A stretch of DNA of 64,000 nt, from assembly GCA_033239525.1 (NCBI GenBank), contig BSYO01000003.1, positions 22,399,716 through 22,463,715 of the forward strand. Direction: 5' to 3'. Below, piece by piece: positions 36,718 through 47,599 of the stretch. How positions within the stretch are numbered: the first letter of the stretch is position 1; each line of letters opens with the position of its first letter. Source of the stretch: Nepenthes gracilis. Its lineage: Eukaryota > Streptophyta > Magnoliopsida > Caryophyllales > Nepenthaceae. The translations under genes were made by a program, and so were the position numbers. The notes under the pieces are model-generated. The model made no database searches and had not been told where the DNA came from. It was given only the letters and a program-made list of their open reading frames with translations.

Positions 36718-37890
36718 ATGGTGAACACGAGACCCTAAGCTAGCGACTCCGCTAGAGATACTGCTAACCCGGGACGACGCTGCTGGTGCCATGGTCAACA
36801 GGGCCACGGGCGGAGTTCCACAGCCATACTTTCAACAACCGGTGGAGCAAATGCAGGCCAACAATCGCCTGCTTCAGCGACTTTACACGCAGAATGAGCA
36901 ACGACAACAAGTGGCTCCACCAACAGCCATTCCTGCTCCTGCCACCAAAAGGGGTGGCCAGAGGAAGAAGAAGCCGGTCATGAGGCCCGGAAAGACTGGA
37001 GACAATCTGGCTCCAGCATCTTCCCGCGTTCCTGGCCAGAACAGGCCTATAGAACGCTCTGGGAGTACATCTCCGCCAGAGAGCCCAGAAAGAAGAAATC
37101 CCCCATACTCTTGGGCAGAAGACAACCACGCAGTCCAGGAGCGAGCCTCCATGACTGCCAGATCCACTGAAGGCAGCAGCCGATCGACTGTTGAACCCGC
37201 CAGAGACAAGATAGAGTTGAGGGATTACCTCAACTCCAAACGATCAGCAAACGCCGCTCGCACTGATTCGCGGGTGGACAAGATCTGGAACCGTGTGTTC
37301 CAAGAGGAGGAGCGCGCCATCGACCTGGACCGATCTCCTTTCACTGCGGAGATCCTAAGCCGTCCCACTGCACAAAGTTTAAGATGCCGCCCCTTGACTT
37401 ATACGATGGGGGCGGTGATCCGTTGACCACTGGATCACTTCCGCACCCATCCGAGTCTCTGAGGGCTAGAAGACTCAATAATGTCTTCTTTGCTTCCCGC
37501 TCACGCTGAAGGGAGGCGCTCGAATCTGGTTCCACCACCTCGCTTCAGGTACCATTAGTAGTTTTTGTAAGCTCACGGACCTCTTCCTGGCTCAGTACGC
37601 TTCGAGCCGACGGAAAGAGAAACAGTTATGGCATCTGTCCCACATAAAGCAAAAATCGAGAGAGAACCCACGACGCTTCCTGGATCGCTTCGTGGCGGAG
37701 GCCAAAAGGATCCCCAGGATCACAGAAGAGATGAAGCTGGGCAATTTCATCTCTGCACTTACTTATGGTGACTTTTTCAACCACCTTGCCCACAAAAATC
37801 CACAGACCTTTTGCGAGGAGGAATCCATCACCAGAGCCTACGCTGCAACAAAGAGGCCAACGAGGCAAAACGTCCAGAGCGGACAGTTTC
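36718..37890 (+). pseudogene. gag: gag of element C
   Basis: ATG at 36718 begins MVNTRP and then meets TAA at 36736. A second frame (36791-37426, 211 aa) covers the N-terminal Gag region: Gln/Pro-rich, basic (RKKKPVMRPG), then 'VDKIWNRVFQEEERAIDLDR' and 'SPFTAEILSRP'. This leads by frameshift to the capsid motif 'KFKMPPLDLYDGGGDP' at about 37378. A further frame (37692-37994) gives 'RITEEMKLGNFISAL', the capsid C-terminal part. Gag would assemble the particle. The early stop and two shifts disable it, and it ends at the truncation near 37890 before any zinc knuckle. Confidence 0.75.
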
Positions 37891-38040
37891 TTCAATTGCA
37901 CGTTTTTCATTTCTTCAAAAGCAACAGCATAAACTTGAACCATAAGGACAAAAGCATAATTGATTTTGCAATAGAGAGAGAAGATTTAAATTGATTTGTG
38001 TTCTTACCACCATTATGCTTGTATATGCAATACAATGAAA

Positions 38041-38160
38041 TGAAGGATCATGTGCCCAGGTCCACCAGTCTGTGAGCCTTCACGACAATCTTTTTAAGTG
38101 TCTCAACAGGCACTATACCGTTTAACCTCAAACTCCTCAGATTAGGATTTCCACAATTAA
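38041..38160 (-). pseudogene. TIR1/AFB-like auxin-receptor F-box fragment
   Basis: Minus-strand reading 'NCGNPNLRSLRLNGIVPVET' and then 'LKKIVVKAHRLVDLGT', stop, 'SF'. This fits one leucine-rich repeat of the TIR1/AFB family, where the usual form is ..SPNLK.LRLNR.VPLE.L..LL..APQLV.LGTGSF. The Gly codon of GTGSF is a TGA stop (plus 38048-38050). TIR1/AFB proteins are SCF ubiquitin-ligase subunits that bind auxin. Only about 40 codons are present, next to a copia-like LTR, so this is a fragment and not a gene. Confidence 0.6.
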
Positions 38161-38164
38161 TAGG

Positions 38165-38931
38165 AATTGGGATTGAAGGGACAGGATGCAGTGTTTGGCC
38201 GAACAACAAGTAGAGTTAAGCACATAGTAAAAAGAGAAAAAGAAGGCCTAATCTTTTATGCGGAAAACCCTTGTAAATAAGAAAAAAATCACGAGACTTC
38301 AGTTCACATAAAGGATTGCACTATGTGAGATTTCAGTTACACAAATCACCTGCTACACAAACTCTAAGAGCCAAAGAAGAAGAAGAACTAAACCTCGAGA
38401 ATGCACACACTCAGTTCTCTCTATTACACTTCACATTTCTCTCGCTCTTTTTTTCTGCAATTGCTCATACACACACTTACTGGCCCTTCTGTATATACAC
38501 ACAGACACAAAACACATACATAAATGTGCATTGGCTAATAAGAGTGACGGTCATGCCAACGTGGAGGACACGCGTATAGATAACCACCCGACAACCTGTA
38601 ACTCTGCAACTGCTTTGCAGTTTGTTGTGCCTTGTAGAAACAGCCCACCACTCTGCAAAGACTGTGCGCATATTTCCACAGATCTTGCATGTTTAAAAGA
38701 TCTTTCAAGCTGGCCTCCAAGTGTATTTTCTTTAAGCAAGTCCTTGAACCTTAGCATTATATTGTACAAAGTTCTTGGACCTATACTGCGTAAGTCCTTG
38801 GACAGTGATGACACTGTCCATTTCCAGAGTCCTCGGACAAAAAGCTCATGAGTCAGTGGACTACATCCGTGCAAAACGTCCGCGACCTTTTTCCCACAAG
38901 GGAGTCACCCCAATAGGGATTGCTGCTAACA
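38165..38931 (-). repeat. Copia-like LTR, solo or truncated
   Basis: On the minus strand it starts TGTTAGCAGCAAT at 38931, has a TATA-like GTGTATATACAG near 38494-38505, an AGAGAGAA-rich transcribed leader, and a GGGTTTTCCGCA stretch near 38262-38275 typical of copia LTR ends. The far end is not exact, no primer site was seen and no clear target duplication was found. ORFs in this stretch on both strands overlap each other and are not believed. Confidence 0.5.
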
Positions 38932-39101
38932 AGTAACAATTGCATGTTTAATAAGTACCTAAGAATTGCATAAAATTAAGAGCTTCCATTCTTATTTTTT
39001 TTATTGAAAAATACTCACATCTAAACAATGATAGATACAAGACCAAACAACATGCCTATCGTCATAATGGTGTGAGTATTTTTGAAAACCTTATAGCATG
39101 A

Positions 39102-39256
39102 TAAGTCCTCTTCTATGATAGGAAGCCCCTCCCGCAATTTGATCTTGGGTTCCCATCCAATAAGCTCATTTGCCTTTGTGATGTCTTACTTTTTCTATTT
39201 GGGGTCACTTGGAGTACTATCCACCGTGGGTATGTTCACATTAGGGTTGATTAGCT
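39102..39256 (-). pseudogene. UDP-glucuronic acid decarboxylase (UXS)-like C-terminal fragment
   Basis: Minus-strand reading: 'QLINPNVNIPTVDSTPSDPK', stop, 'KK', stop, 'DITKANELIGWEPKIKLREG', 'LPIIEEDL'. This is the conserved C-terminal segment of UDP-xylose synthase/UXS (..DDPxxRKPDITKAKELLGWEPKxxLREGLPLM..F). UXS makes UDP-xylose from UDP-glucuronate for cell-wall polysaccharides. Two stops replace Arg/Pro positions. Only about 50 of about 340 residues are present, so this is a decayed fragment. Confidence 0.8.
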
Positions 39257-39959
39257 GCACAACACCGATTCGTAGCCCTTGTGCAGTCTTGATCCCAACA
39301 GAAAGATCATTTACTTAATTTAGTGGATTTGTAGATACAATGTCATAAAAAACGAATTATGGCAGGTTTAAACTCTTTAAGCTTCTGCAAGCTCTTGATC
39401 TTCATCTGAAATTTCTACTGTTATGTATCTTAGATTTTGAGATACAATCGTATGTTATTTCTATAGTACAATCAAGTAAATTAGAACTAGTAATATGATA
39501 CATATATATAAAAAATCAACAAGTTGCACATGATGCATAATGAAGTACTTGTAGCAATTGTATGTAAGTCATTTCAGTTGATTAATATTGATGATCTGAT
39601 ATCATGTGAGGTGATTGATAGTGATAGTCTGATAGTTGTACAATTGGCTAATGTTGGCTATCCAACAACAAATTAAGAGCACCAATCGTTACTTAAGAAA
39701 AAATAGAATTAAACTATATAAATCTAATAAAAGTTGTTTAACTAGTTTTCTAATTGAAAATATACCAATCTAATTCTTTTTCTAACATTTTTGTCTTTTT
39801 AAATAACTTTTGGATTGTTTAGTCACTTTCCATCTATCATGATTTTTTACCCATTTCATAATTCTATCAGCAAATTTTTGTAGAAAATTCACATTTATTG
39901 TCTCATCACCAACATGTAAATTTAAAAGATTTTATACTATCATGTTTATTTTGGTAATA

Positions 39960-41776
39960 TTGTCTTATATTTCTTCTCTTGTCCCATGATAACCTCTAAC
40001 TAATAAGTAGTTCCTCATAACCTTAGATATCATCCTCCTGACAAAGTCTGTAAGTCATCATTTGGCATAGTACGGTCGAAATATAAGGTAGATGTGTAAG
40101 ATTTTGTCTTTCTTGTCGACCTGCTAAGTATATACTTATTGGATACAACAATCAGGTCATAAATGTTAAAAACCTTAAAGACATATACACAAATAATTTA
40201 ATTAGTCTCCATTAACCAACATTTACATTCAATTACCTTAATCTCATACTTCAAAATAACCTTTACTGAATGTCTCATATTATTATGGGATGCAAGGACA
40301 TATTTGGAATCTTGTTGTGATAGAAGATGCCAAGTTGATACTTCTACCATCTCATATTGCATCATCTTGAATATAGTTGGCATATATATATTTGCCAACT
40401 ATCTCATCAAGGGAGAATTGGTCATGATTAAATTTTGTAACTTTTACCTTAATTCATAATCCACAAATAATTCTTTTTCACGTTTTTTCTTCACAACTCG
40501 TTCAAAATAATGAAAGAAATCTCTTAAATTAATATTAAATTTTAGATATATTTTCAAATCATTATTCAGATTTTCTAAAAATTGCGTACTTTTAATACTT
40601 AATGAAAATATTTTCCTTATGTAACAATATGTCCATTTATAGCATAACACGTATATCCATTAAACCACGTGTGGATATGCGACTCTTCTTCATTGGACAC
40701 TATGATAGCCCATACATTCTTAAAGTTGGACTCATCAATTATAAAAAATATATAAAATTTGAATGTAGCTAATAAATTTGAACAGACAGCTAGATGTTTA
40801 ATAGCATTTTGTAAGATATGCCATATACACAACTCATGATAGGTACTAATTATTACCAATCTAAGAGCTTTAGCCATAGCGGCATCCTGATCAGTAAAGA
40901 TCGTGATGGAAGCCTTGCCACCATAATAACGTCAGAAATTCTCAAATAACCATACAAATAACTTAGCTATCTTAACATATAATAAAGTAGTATTAAATAC
41001 TACCATCTGCCTATGGTGGTTAAACTCAGTAAAGGCACTAAAGGGCCTCAAACCTTTGTTCATTCTGTAAGTGGTATTAAATGTGATAATATTTTTAAAA
41101 TATTAGTAATCTAATTTCTTCACATTAGCCCAAAAGATATTAGTCATACAGTCATTGGGACCTTACTACAACTCATAGAAAAATCAAAAATTTTTTATTT
41201 TTTATTTTTGAAAATACATCAAAATAGCCCCTACTTCACCATGTTGCATATGTCGTTGCCGCATTGGCACGAAGGTATGACTTTTGATCTTCTACTATTT
41301 AACTAATTGACCCACTACCACTTGCCTCTATTATCGTGAGTTTAAATGTCTCACTTGGCCTCAATCTAATATCACGAGCCATCTCAATAAGTTGGTCTTG
41401 TGTGGCTGATACTTTCTTTTGTGATCTCAAAAAATATTTTGTTTCAAGTGGTTCAAATTCGTGATTATGTTCTGATACGAATGTTTTAACAATAACTTTC
41501 ATTGTCTCTCTAACATACTACTTCCAATATCGCCTCACATCCACATCAGATTTTCTACCTTTCTTGTGCTTTTTTTCTACTACTTTTATTTATTCTTCTC
41601 TTTCCTTCTTTTGCAGAAGTAAACCTCCTATAAATTTCAATATTATCAATATTTAACTTTTTTATAAAATTTTTTTGCACATCGAAGCCCATTCATTTAT
41701 CAAAATTCTTCTAAAAATTCAAAATATCATCCACACTGTCAAATTTCATGTTGACTAATGGTGTGTAATCATCCAT
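39960..41776 (-). pseudogene. FAR1-type Mutator-like transposase pseudogene 2
   Basis: Minus strand from ATG at 41776 (MDDYTPLV..). FAR1 zinc-finger region: 'FVSEHNHEFEPLETKYFLRS' (ORF 41502-41299). MULE transposase core: 'NIITFNTTYRMNKGLRPF', 'ITIFTDQDAAMAKALRLV', 'ELCIWHILQNAIKHL'. SWIM-type finger near 40210: 'IECKCW...IICVY'. The first catalytic Asp is Asn (codon at 41078-41076), the SWIM His is Tyr (CVY for CVH), and stops occur throughout. It is closely similar to the transposase at 55281-57788. Terminal inverted repeats were not found around it. Confidence 0.8.
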
Positions 41777-41789
41777 GAATTATAAAATT

Positions 41790-43085
41790 ATATTTTGAAT
41801 TATTAAACAGCAACAACAACAGATGCATCAATATGATAATACAATTTCAACCCTAGGACGAAAAAGCACAAAACTTCTGAAGTAAACTACTAGAAAAGTA
41901 AATAAAATAAAAAAATTAATGAAGAGTGAATTGAAATGCAATGTACAGAAGTAGGAAATCATTACACGCAGGTACCAGAAAATATAATTATTGGCCATCT
42001 AGTGTTTGGAAGTTAGACCCATAACAACATTTAGTGCAGAATGGACATTACCATGGCCACTCATCAAACTTCTGTTGTAGTTTAAATGGGAGCTGTTCCA
42101 CTGGCCATGAATAGGAACCAATGAAAATAAAAACAATAAAAAGGGAATATGAGATTCACGAATTTCAGTTCTCTCATTCCCTAAAATCTTTCAGTACAAC
42201 AAATTTTTTACTAGAGAAACATTCAGCAAACAAATGAATCTCCTGTTAATCATAAATTTTTACTGGAGATACACATTCTGTATTTACTGTCTGTACAATA
42301 AAACTGTATACTATCAATTTTAATTTTGAGAATAAATTATTTTATCTTCAACATCAAAGAAATAAAAAAGATTTTGGTTAAAAATTTAATGCACTAAAAA
42401 ATCATATGGGAAAAGAAATGTCCCTCTAACTTTTTTTTTTGGGGGGGGAAAAATATCCCTCTTCTGAAGCTATCTCTCTAAACGCACATCCCATAACTCA
42501 AATTTTACTTCAATTTGTCAAAATTTTGAACAAAAAAAAAAAAAAATTGCCAAATGTCTAGTAGAGGATAGCTAAATAATATTTTCACATATAAATTAGT
42601 TTGAAAATTATAACCAAACAGTGATTTAGCATTTTTTCCTTCTTTTCTTTATTTAGCAATTTTTAATTTTGAGAATAAAATATTTTTTCTTTAACGTTAT
42701 AGAAATATAAAAATTCTTAGTTAAAAATTTAACGCACTAATTTTTTATGGGATGTGTGTTAACGTCCCATAAAGCACTAACTTTTTTTAGATTCTTCAAT
42801 GTCTCTCCCAAAGCTGCCTCTCTCTCTCTCTCGCCCTCTGTCTCAAGCATGCAGTAGATTAGGGCTTCTCGTCGTCTCTCTCTCTCTCTCTCTCTCATGT
42901 TGCAGATTGGGGCAGATATGCTGGGCACACAACAAATAACAATGTTTCAAAGGTAAAAGACAGAAGAAATTACCAGATTAAAGGGCCGGCCGCCGGAGAT
43001 TTGAAGCGAAGCACACAAGAGAACAGATCGATGTTGGAGAGGAGAGGAGAGAGGAGTTTGCAGAAGTAGAGGAAGGGGATTCGGG
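41790..43085. other. Stretch without gene; (CT)n/(AG)n tracts
   Basis: AT-rich DNA, then CT dinucleotide tracts at 42818-42834 and 42875-42896. A diverged repeat, 'tttaattttgagaataaa.tatttt.tctt.aac.t..a.aaata.aaaa' followed by 'tggttaaaaatttaa.gcacta', occurs at 42319-42395 and 42661-42745. No coding evidence. Confidence 0.5.
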
Positions 43086-43089
43086 AGAC

Positions 43090-43222
43090 AAAGGAAATCG
43101 TTTTGGGATATCTCTCCCTTGAGGACGCGTTTTGGGAGCCTCAGTGTTTCGGGGTTCGCCAAGAACAAAACCGTGCGGCGCCCTGGCGGCAGGGTGGGCC
43201 AAAGCGGACAATATCTTCATGC
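43090..43222 (-). repeat. Short interspersed plant repeat (TRIM/solo-LTR-like), copy 2
   Basis: Minus strand: GATATTGTCCGCTTTGG, GCACGGTTTTGTTCTTG, then AAAACGCGTCCTCAAGGGAG. Landmarks match the copy at 10090 and a repeat widely seen in dicot intergenic DNA. It produces the ORFs 43220-42978 and 43168-42947, which should not be read as genes. Confidence 0.5.
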
Positions 43223-43229
43223 GGGTGTC

Positions 43230-44045
43230 TGAGTTCCTTACACAAGTATTGAGCTATAATATAAATAACTAAATACTATTCATTATGAGTTGTGTCGTGT
43301 CATGGCAGCACGATTCATTTAACACTTCTATTTATGGAGGTCATTGGGCTTACGACTAGAGGTTATCCAAGTTGTTGTTGCCATATTGGTGATTAAAAAA
43401 ATAATGTAAACTGTTTTATATCTATATAAATATGTGCTTGTAAATAGTTTGGAAAGGTTAGCAACCTAATGGATTATGGCAATATTCTAGTTTGTTATGT
43501 TGTGTGATTGCACAACATTACTTACCAAAAAAAAAAGTGATTGCACAACATATTGTGATGCAAGATGATTACTCGGAGTTCATGTTTTATCTTGTCATTG
43601 TATTTTTAACAGTGGTATGATACAAATATATGATTCCTTATTATAAATGTCTATTGCTTAGTTGTTTGAGGGATGTATTTTATGCTTGGCGTTGACTTTT
43701 CTTTTAATTAGAAGTATTTCTTCAAGTGAATTGAGTTTTAGGCTCTTAGTAATATTTTGATGGATTGGATTCTCAACTTGTAGGTACTGTCTCTAATAGC
43801 TACTACATTATAAAGGTCTTTTCTATATTAAGATTATCTTATTCTGCCCCACCTTTTTTTTGGTTTACACATTGTTTCGTAGGACTGGATCTCCTATTTG
43901 GAGGGGTCAAGCTTTACCTTTCTACTATGGTACCAGACTACTATTTGTTAATATGCCCTAGTCAGAGGCTGGTAGCTGAAATAGGTCTTTGTGTTGTTGT
44001 ATGGCCTCCTCAATGGTAGTGTGCTCAAAGTTTGGATACCTTGAA
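43230..44045. other. Stretch without recognised gene
   Basis: One 84-codon ORF (43765-44019) without family features. The similarity of element D ends near 44050, so this is the flank of its truncated 3' side. Confidence 0.45.
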
Positions 44046-44049
44046 GCTG

Positions 44050-46325
44050 GGGAATTCTATTTCTATTAAGAAGATTGCCTCCACAGGGGGCTTCTCAAGT
44101 AGCCGACCTCAATGTCATTTTGTAGGCAAATAAGACATTGGGCAACTTGTTCACCCAAGCCCCCTAATTGTCAAGTCTCGTTTGCAACTTGGTGGGGATC
44201 ATCTCGTTGGTGACTTTTATCTGGCTATTGGTATACAGGTAAGATACTAAGGTGTAAGCGGGTTGCATTTCTATCCTCTCACAATGTTGAGCAATCCTTA
44301 TCCCAAAAAATTGAGTTTTGTTATCAGTGATTACAATTTCTAGGATGTCGAATTGGTATACTATATTTTGCCCGATGACCTTTACCACGTTCTCCCTTGT
44401 CATATTAGCCAACGATGCGGATTTTACCCACTTAGTAAAATATGTAATTTTTATGATTATGAACTTCCTCTGGTCTAAGTTGATAAGAAATGAGCCTAAT
44501 ATTTCAAACCTCCATCTATGGACGACCAAGGGCTTTGTGGTGGGGGAGCTTCATTGCAGGCATTCGTGGGATGTTCCCGTGGATCTAGCATAAGTTGCAC
44601 TCCCTATTGAGCACTTGGGTGTTAGACTTCATGATGGGCTAATGATACTCTTAGCATAAGATTTTTGAAGCCAAATTTTTTCCTATGCTATTTTTCCTGC
44701 ATGCCCTACGATGTACATCTTAAAGGACATAATTTGCTTCTTTAGACTCAAACATTTCTTGAGCAGCACAAATTAACCCCTTCTATAAAACAACCCATTG
44801 GCTAGGGTATACCATGCGATGGTTTATTGGAGCTTCTTTGCCTCCTCGGGCGATTGGGTTCTTTCCTAATGGAGAGGTACTCTTGGTAAAGTGCCGTCCA
44901 ATACTCCTCATTAGTTATTTGTAGGACTTGGCCTAACTCAGTGATGATGAGGAACTCAGAGGTCTCAATTTTCTTGTGTCCATAATCAACATGGGGGGTT
45001 GTGGCTATCTTTGATAGTGCATCAGCCTTCTTGTTTACTTTCAAAGTATGTGGATGATCTACTATTGCTCCGGGTAGCTCGAGATGTGCCTTGTCCTTCT
45101 TTTGATACTTTGCAAGGTGTGGGTGGGAGACCTTGAAACTTCATCATATTTGGTTAATTACAAGCTTTGAGTCATTATAAATGATGAGGTGTCATGGCGA
45201 ATATTCCCTTGCGACCTTTAAATAGAGGAATAGAGGCTCGTATTCTTTGATGTTATTTGAAGTGGAAAAGACAAAGTGGATGGAGTATGACCATTCCTCC
45301 TCCTTGGGGGAGATGAGGAAAACTCTCACTCCTCTTCCTGCGCTGTTTGATGCTTTGACGATAAACAAGGTCCACTTTGGCCAATTGATCTAGGGCATTG
45401 GCGTACTTCAAACTATTCATGACTGGGTCATATATTTGATGATGAAGTTTGTTAGGGTTGTCTTTTAATTATGGGTCTAGGTTGGACTTTGATATCGAAC
45501 TCTTTAACTCGATTGCCTATTTTATCGATTTGTTTGAGATCTTTGGTTTCTATAAGATCTTCCTCTACAGTTAGTTTGTTCTCACTATAATCTTATGTAA
45601 CCAAGAATATGGTTTCTACTTCTTGTGGAGTATACCTGTGCTAACACAGCTTTTTCCATGACCAAGTATCAATCTCCGGGTTCGATTATACTCTGCTTAG
45701 TATAATGGATTTTGGCTCCATTTGTCCTCCCTTACCAATGCCAAGTTGAGGGTTACATCCACAATTGCTTGGTATTGGTCTTCCCTAATGGTTAGCCTAG
45801 AGAACAATAGTGAGCAACCGAGATAGCGCTGTAGTTCTTCAAAAGTCTATTGGCATTTCTTCATCCATCCTAGGCTCCCATTCTTTGAACTCCTTAGGGC
45901 TTGAAAGAAATGCAGACATTTCTCTACAAATTTCACTATATATTTACACAGGAAATCGATCTTACTATTAAGCCTCTAGATATCTTATATTGTCTTCGAG
46001 GCATCCAGCAAAGTATTGTATCAATTTTTTCTTGGCTTCTACGCATCGGTCTGAGATGAAGAAATCAAGAAAATTTTCGGCTGTTACTTTGAATATGCAC
46101 TTGACCGAGTTAAATTTAACGTTGTTATCCCTTGGTGTCTAGAATGCTTTGGTGATGTCTTAGCTGTGGTTCTAACGTATTGCGCTTTTTACTAATATAT
46201 TATTGACGTACACCTTTATGTTACAGTCGATTTTGCCATAAAATATATTGTTGACAAGTAACTAGTAAGTAGGTCCGACATTCTTTAGACCGAATAACAT
46301 CACCTTATTGTAATTTAGGCCTTAG
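44050..46325 (-). pseudogene. Element D (Tat type), 3' part of pol: RT, RNase H, integrase
   Basis: Minus strand, read from high to low coordinates. The RT second half begins near 46325 with 'GLNYNKVMLFGLKNVG' and has the catalytic site as YVNN instead of YVDD (near 46215). RNase H follows (about 45400-44990), ending KVNKKADALSKIATT. The integrase core (44529-44164) has 'ITYFTKWVKSASLANM', 'EIVITDNKTQF' and 'YTNSQIKVTNE', then 'NKLPNVLFAYKMT' where similarity stops near 44050. The 5' half of the same RT resumes at 60113-60330, across the inserted LTR E and MULE. Dead by stops and by the double Asp to Asn change. Confidence 0.8.
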
Positions 46326-47248
46326 ATTATAATATTCTACATGTTTTCAGATTAAATATTTTATTAATATAAATTTTGTAATAATTATTTTAGACTTAAT
46401 GGGCTTCAAATCTAGTACTTGGGCTTATAATTTTAGACTTAACTACTTATCAGAAGACCAAAATATTCTTGACAATACTAATAAATAATCTTATAAAATA
46501 TATTGGATAACATACAAAAAAATAAAAATAAAAAATAAAAAATAATAATAACACTAATACTAATACTAAAAGAAGAGAAAGAAAAGGCTGGGATTGTGGC
46601 CGGTGAAAGGAGGAAGAATCGGCCGGTGCAAGTATAGAAACAACAAAACCTAGAATCGATCTCTTCCCCATTATATAAGATATACAGTAGAGAAGAGAAC
46701 AATAGGATTGCAGATGGAACTGAAGAAATCCACGTCGCTATTGCCATCGTCGCCGAAAAAAGAACAAACTCAGGGAAGCAAATTCTTCAATTCTCCTATA
46801 AGTATTCGTATTTTTTCTTGTAGATGATAATCGTACTATTTCTGTTCTAAAATCCGTGCTTTTATGCCATGAATCGGAACAATCGGATCGCATTTTCGTG
46901 ATATGAAAAATTGGGGAAAAACATAGCATCGACTCTCGACAGTGAAAAAACCGAATTTCTGAGGGCTTCACGTTTAAATGGGGTGTGATAATTAGTGGAT
47001 TTATGTCACAAAATTCCTGTTTTACATATTATAATATGAAAGTTAGGATTTTCATTACTTTTCTGTGAGAACCGAGAGGGGAGGGAAAAACAGAGCACCA
47101 ATGCTCTGTTGGGGGGCTAGTGACTTTGATTCGGATAATCAAAATGATTTGGATCATTCTAATTGTAATTATTCCACAAGTTTGGATTATCAGTTGCTTT
47201 CCTATATAAAGTGAGCGAATTTCACAGTAATTCGGTGAAGTAAGGTGT

Positions 47249-47258
47249 ATATGGAGCA
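47249..47258. repeat. Target-site duplication of the MULE, left copy
   Basis: ATATGGAGCA here and at 59062-59071 on the other side. Ten bp is within the 9-11 bp range known for Mutator-like elements. The duplicate lies in LTR E sequence. Confidence 0.9.
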
Positions 47259-47595
47259 GGAACGGGGGACGCTGCTTCACCTAGTGAAGCAGCGTAACGT
47301 TGAAAACAATATATCTGGGCTGTCCGTTAACCGACAGCCCAGAGAGTAAATTTGTTTTAATCGATTTTAATGTGAAGATCCGACGGCTCATATTTTGACA
47401 TGATCTGGCCCGTTAGATCTTTGACATATGGATGGTCGAGATTTCTCTTCGATATAAAAAATAAGAAATATCTGGGCCGTCGATTTCGAGACACGTGGAT
47501 GGCCCAGATCGAGATTTGAAAATTTAAAAAAAAAATCCCCCGATTTCGTCTTTCCCCTCCCTCCCTCACTTTCTCAAACTGTTCCTCTGAAAACC
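47259..47595 (+). repeat. Left terminal inverted repeat of the MULE
   Basis: Starts GGAACGGGGGAC. A hairpin (stem GCTGCTTCAC at 47271-47280, loop CTA, stem to 47293) lies 12 bp from the end. A second near-perfect palindrome spans 47315-47342 (CTGGGCTGTC, 8 nt, GACAGCCCAG). Then come blocks shared with the right end: TTTTAATGTGAAGATCCGAC, 'GATCTTTGACA', 'GGCCCAGATCGAGATTTGAA'. Ends at an AACCCTAATC match. Confidence 0.88.
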
Positions 47596-47599
47596 CTAA

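Larger units (their letters stand above)
35404..37890 (+). mobile_element. Truncated Ty3/gypsy element C (Tat type): LTR plus gag
   Basis: Starts TGATGGGTAT like A and B. LTR to 36633, primer-site run TTGGCGCCGTCTGTGGGAA at 36634, then gag to about 37890, where similarity stops abruptly. GC-richer and far less decayed than A and B, with a 211-codon ORF, so it is a younger copy or another subfamily. Pol and the 3' LTR are missing. Confidence 0.8.

Noticed and set aside
36786..37209. Overlapping frames around gag of element C (36786-36983, 36883-37129 minus)
   Set aside because: Shadow frames of the GC-rich gag region; the 36791-37426 frame carries the Gag motifs.
38316..38874. Five overlapping ORFs on both strands
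   Set aside because: They overlap each other inside a copia-like LTR with promoter features; no coding motif is seen.
42947..43220. Two overlapping minus ORFs that look like a short protein with an ATG
   Set aside because: They lie in a common interspersed repeat (ATTGTCCGCTTTGG type) and have no family motif.
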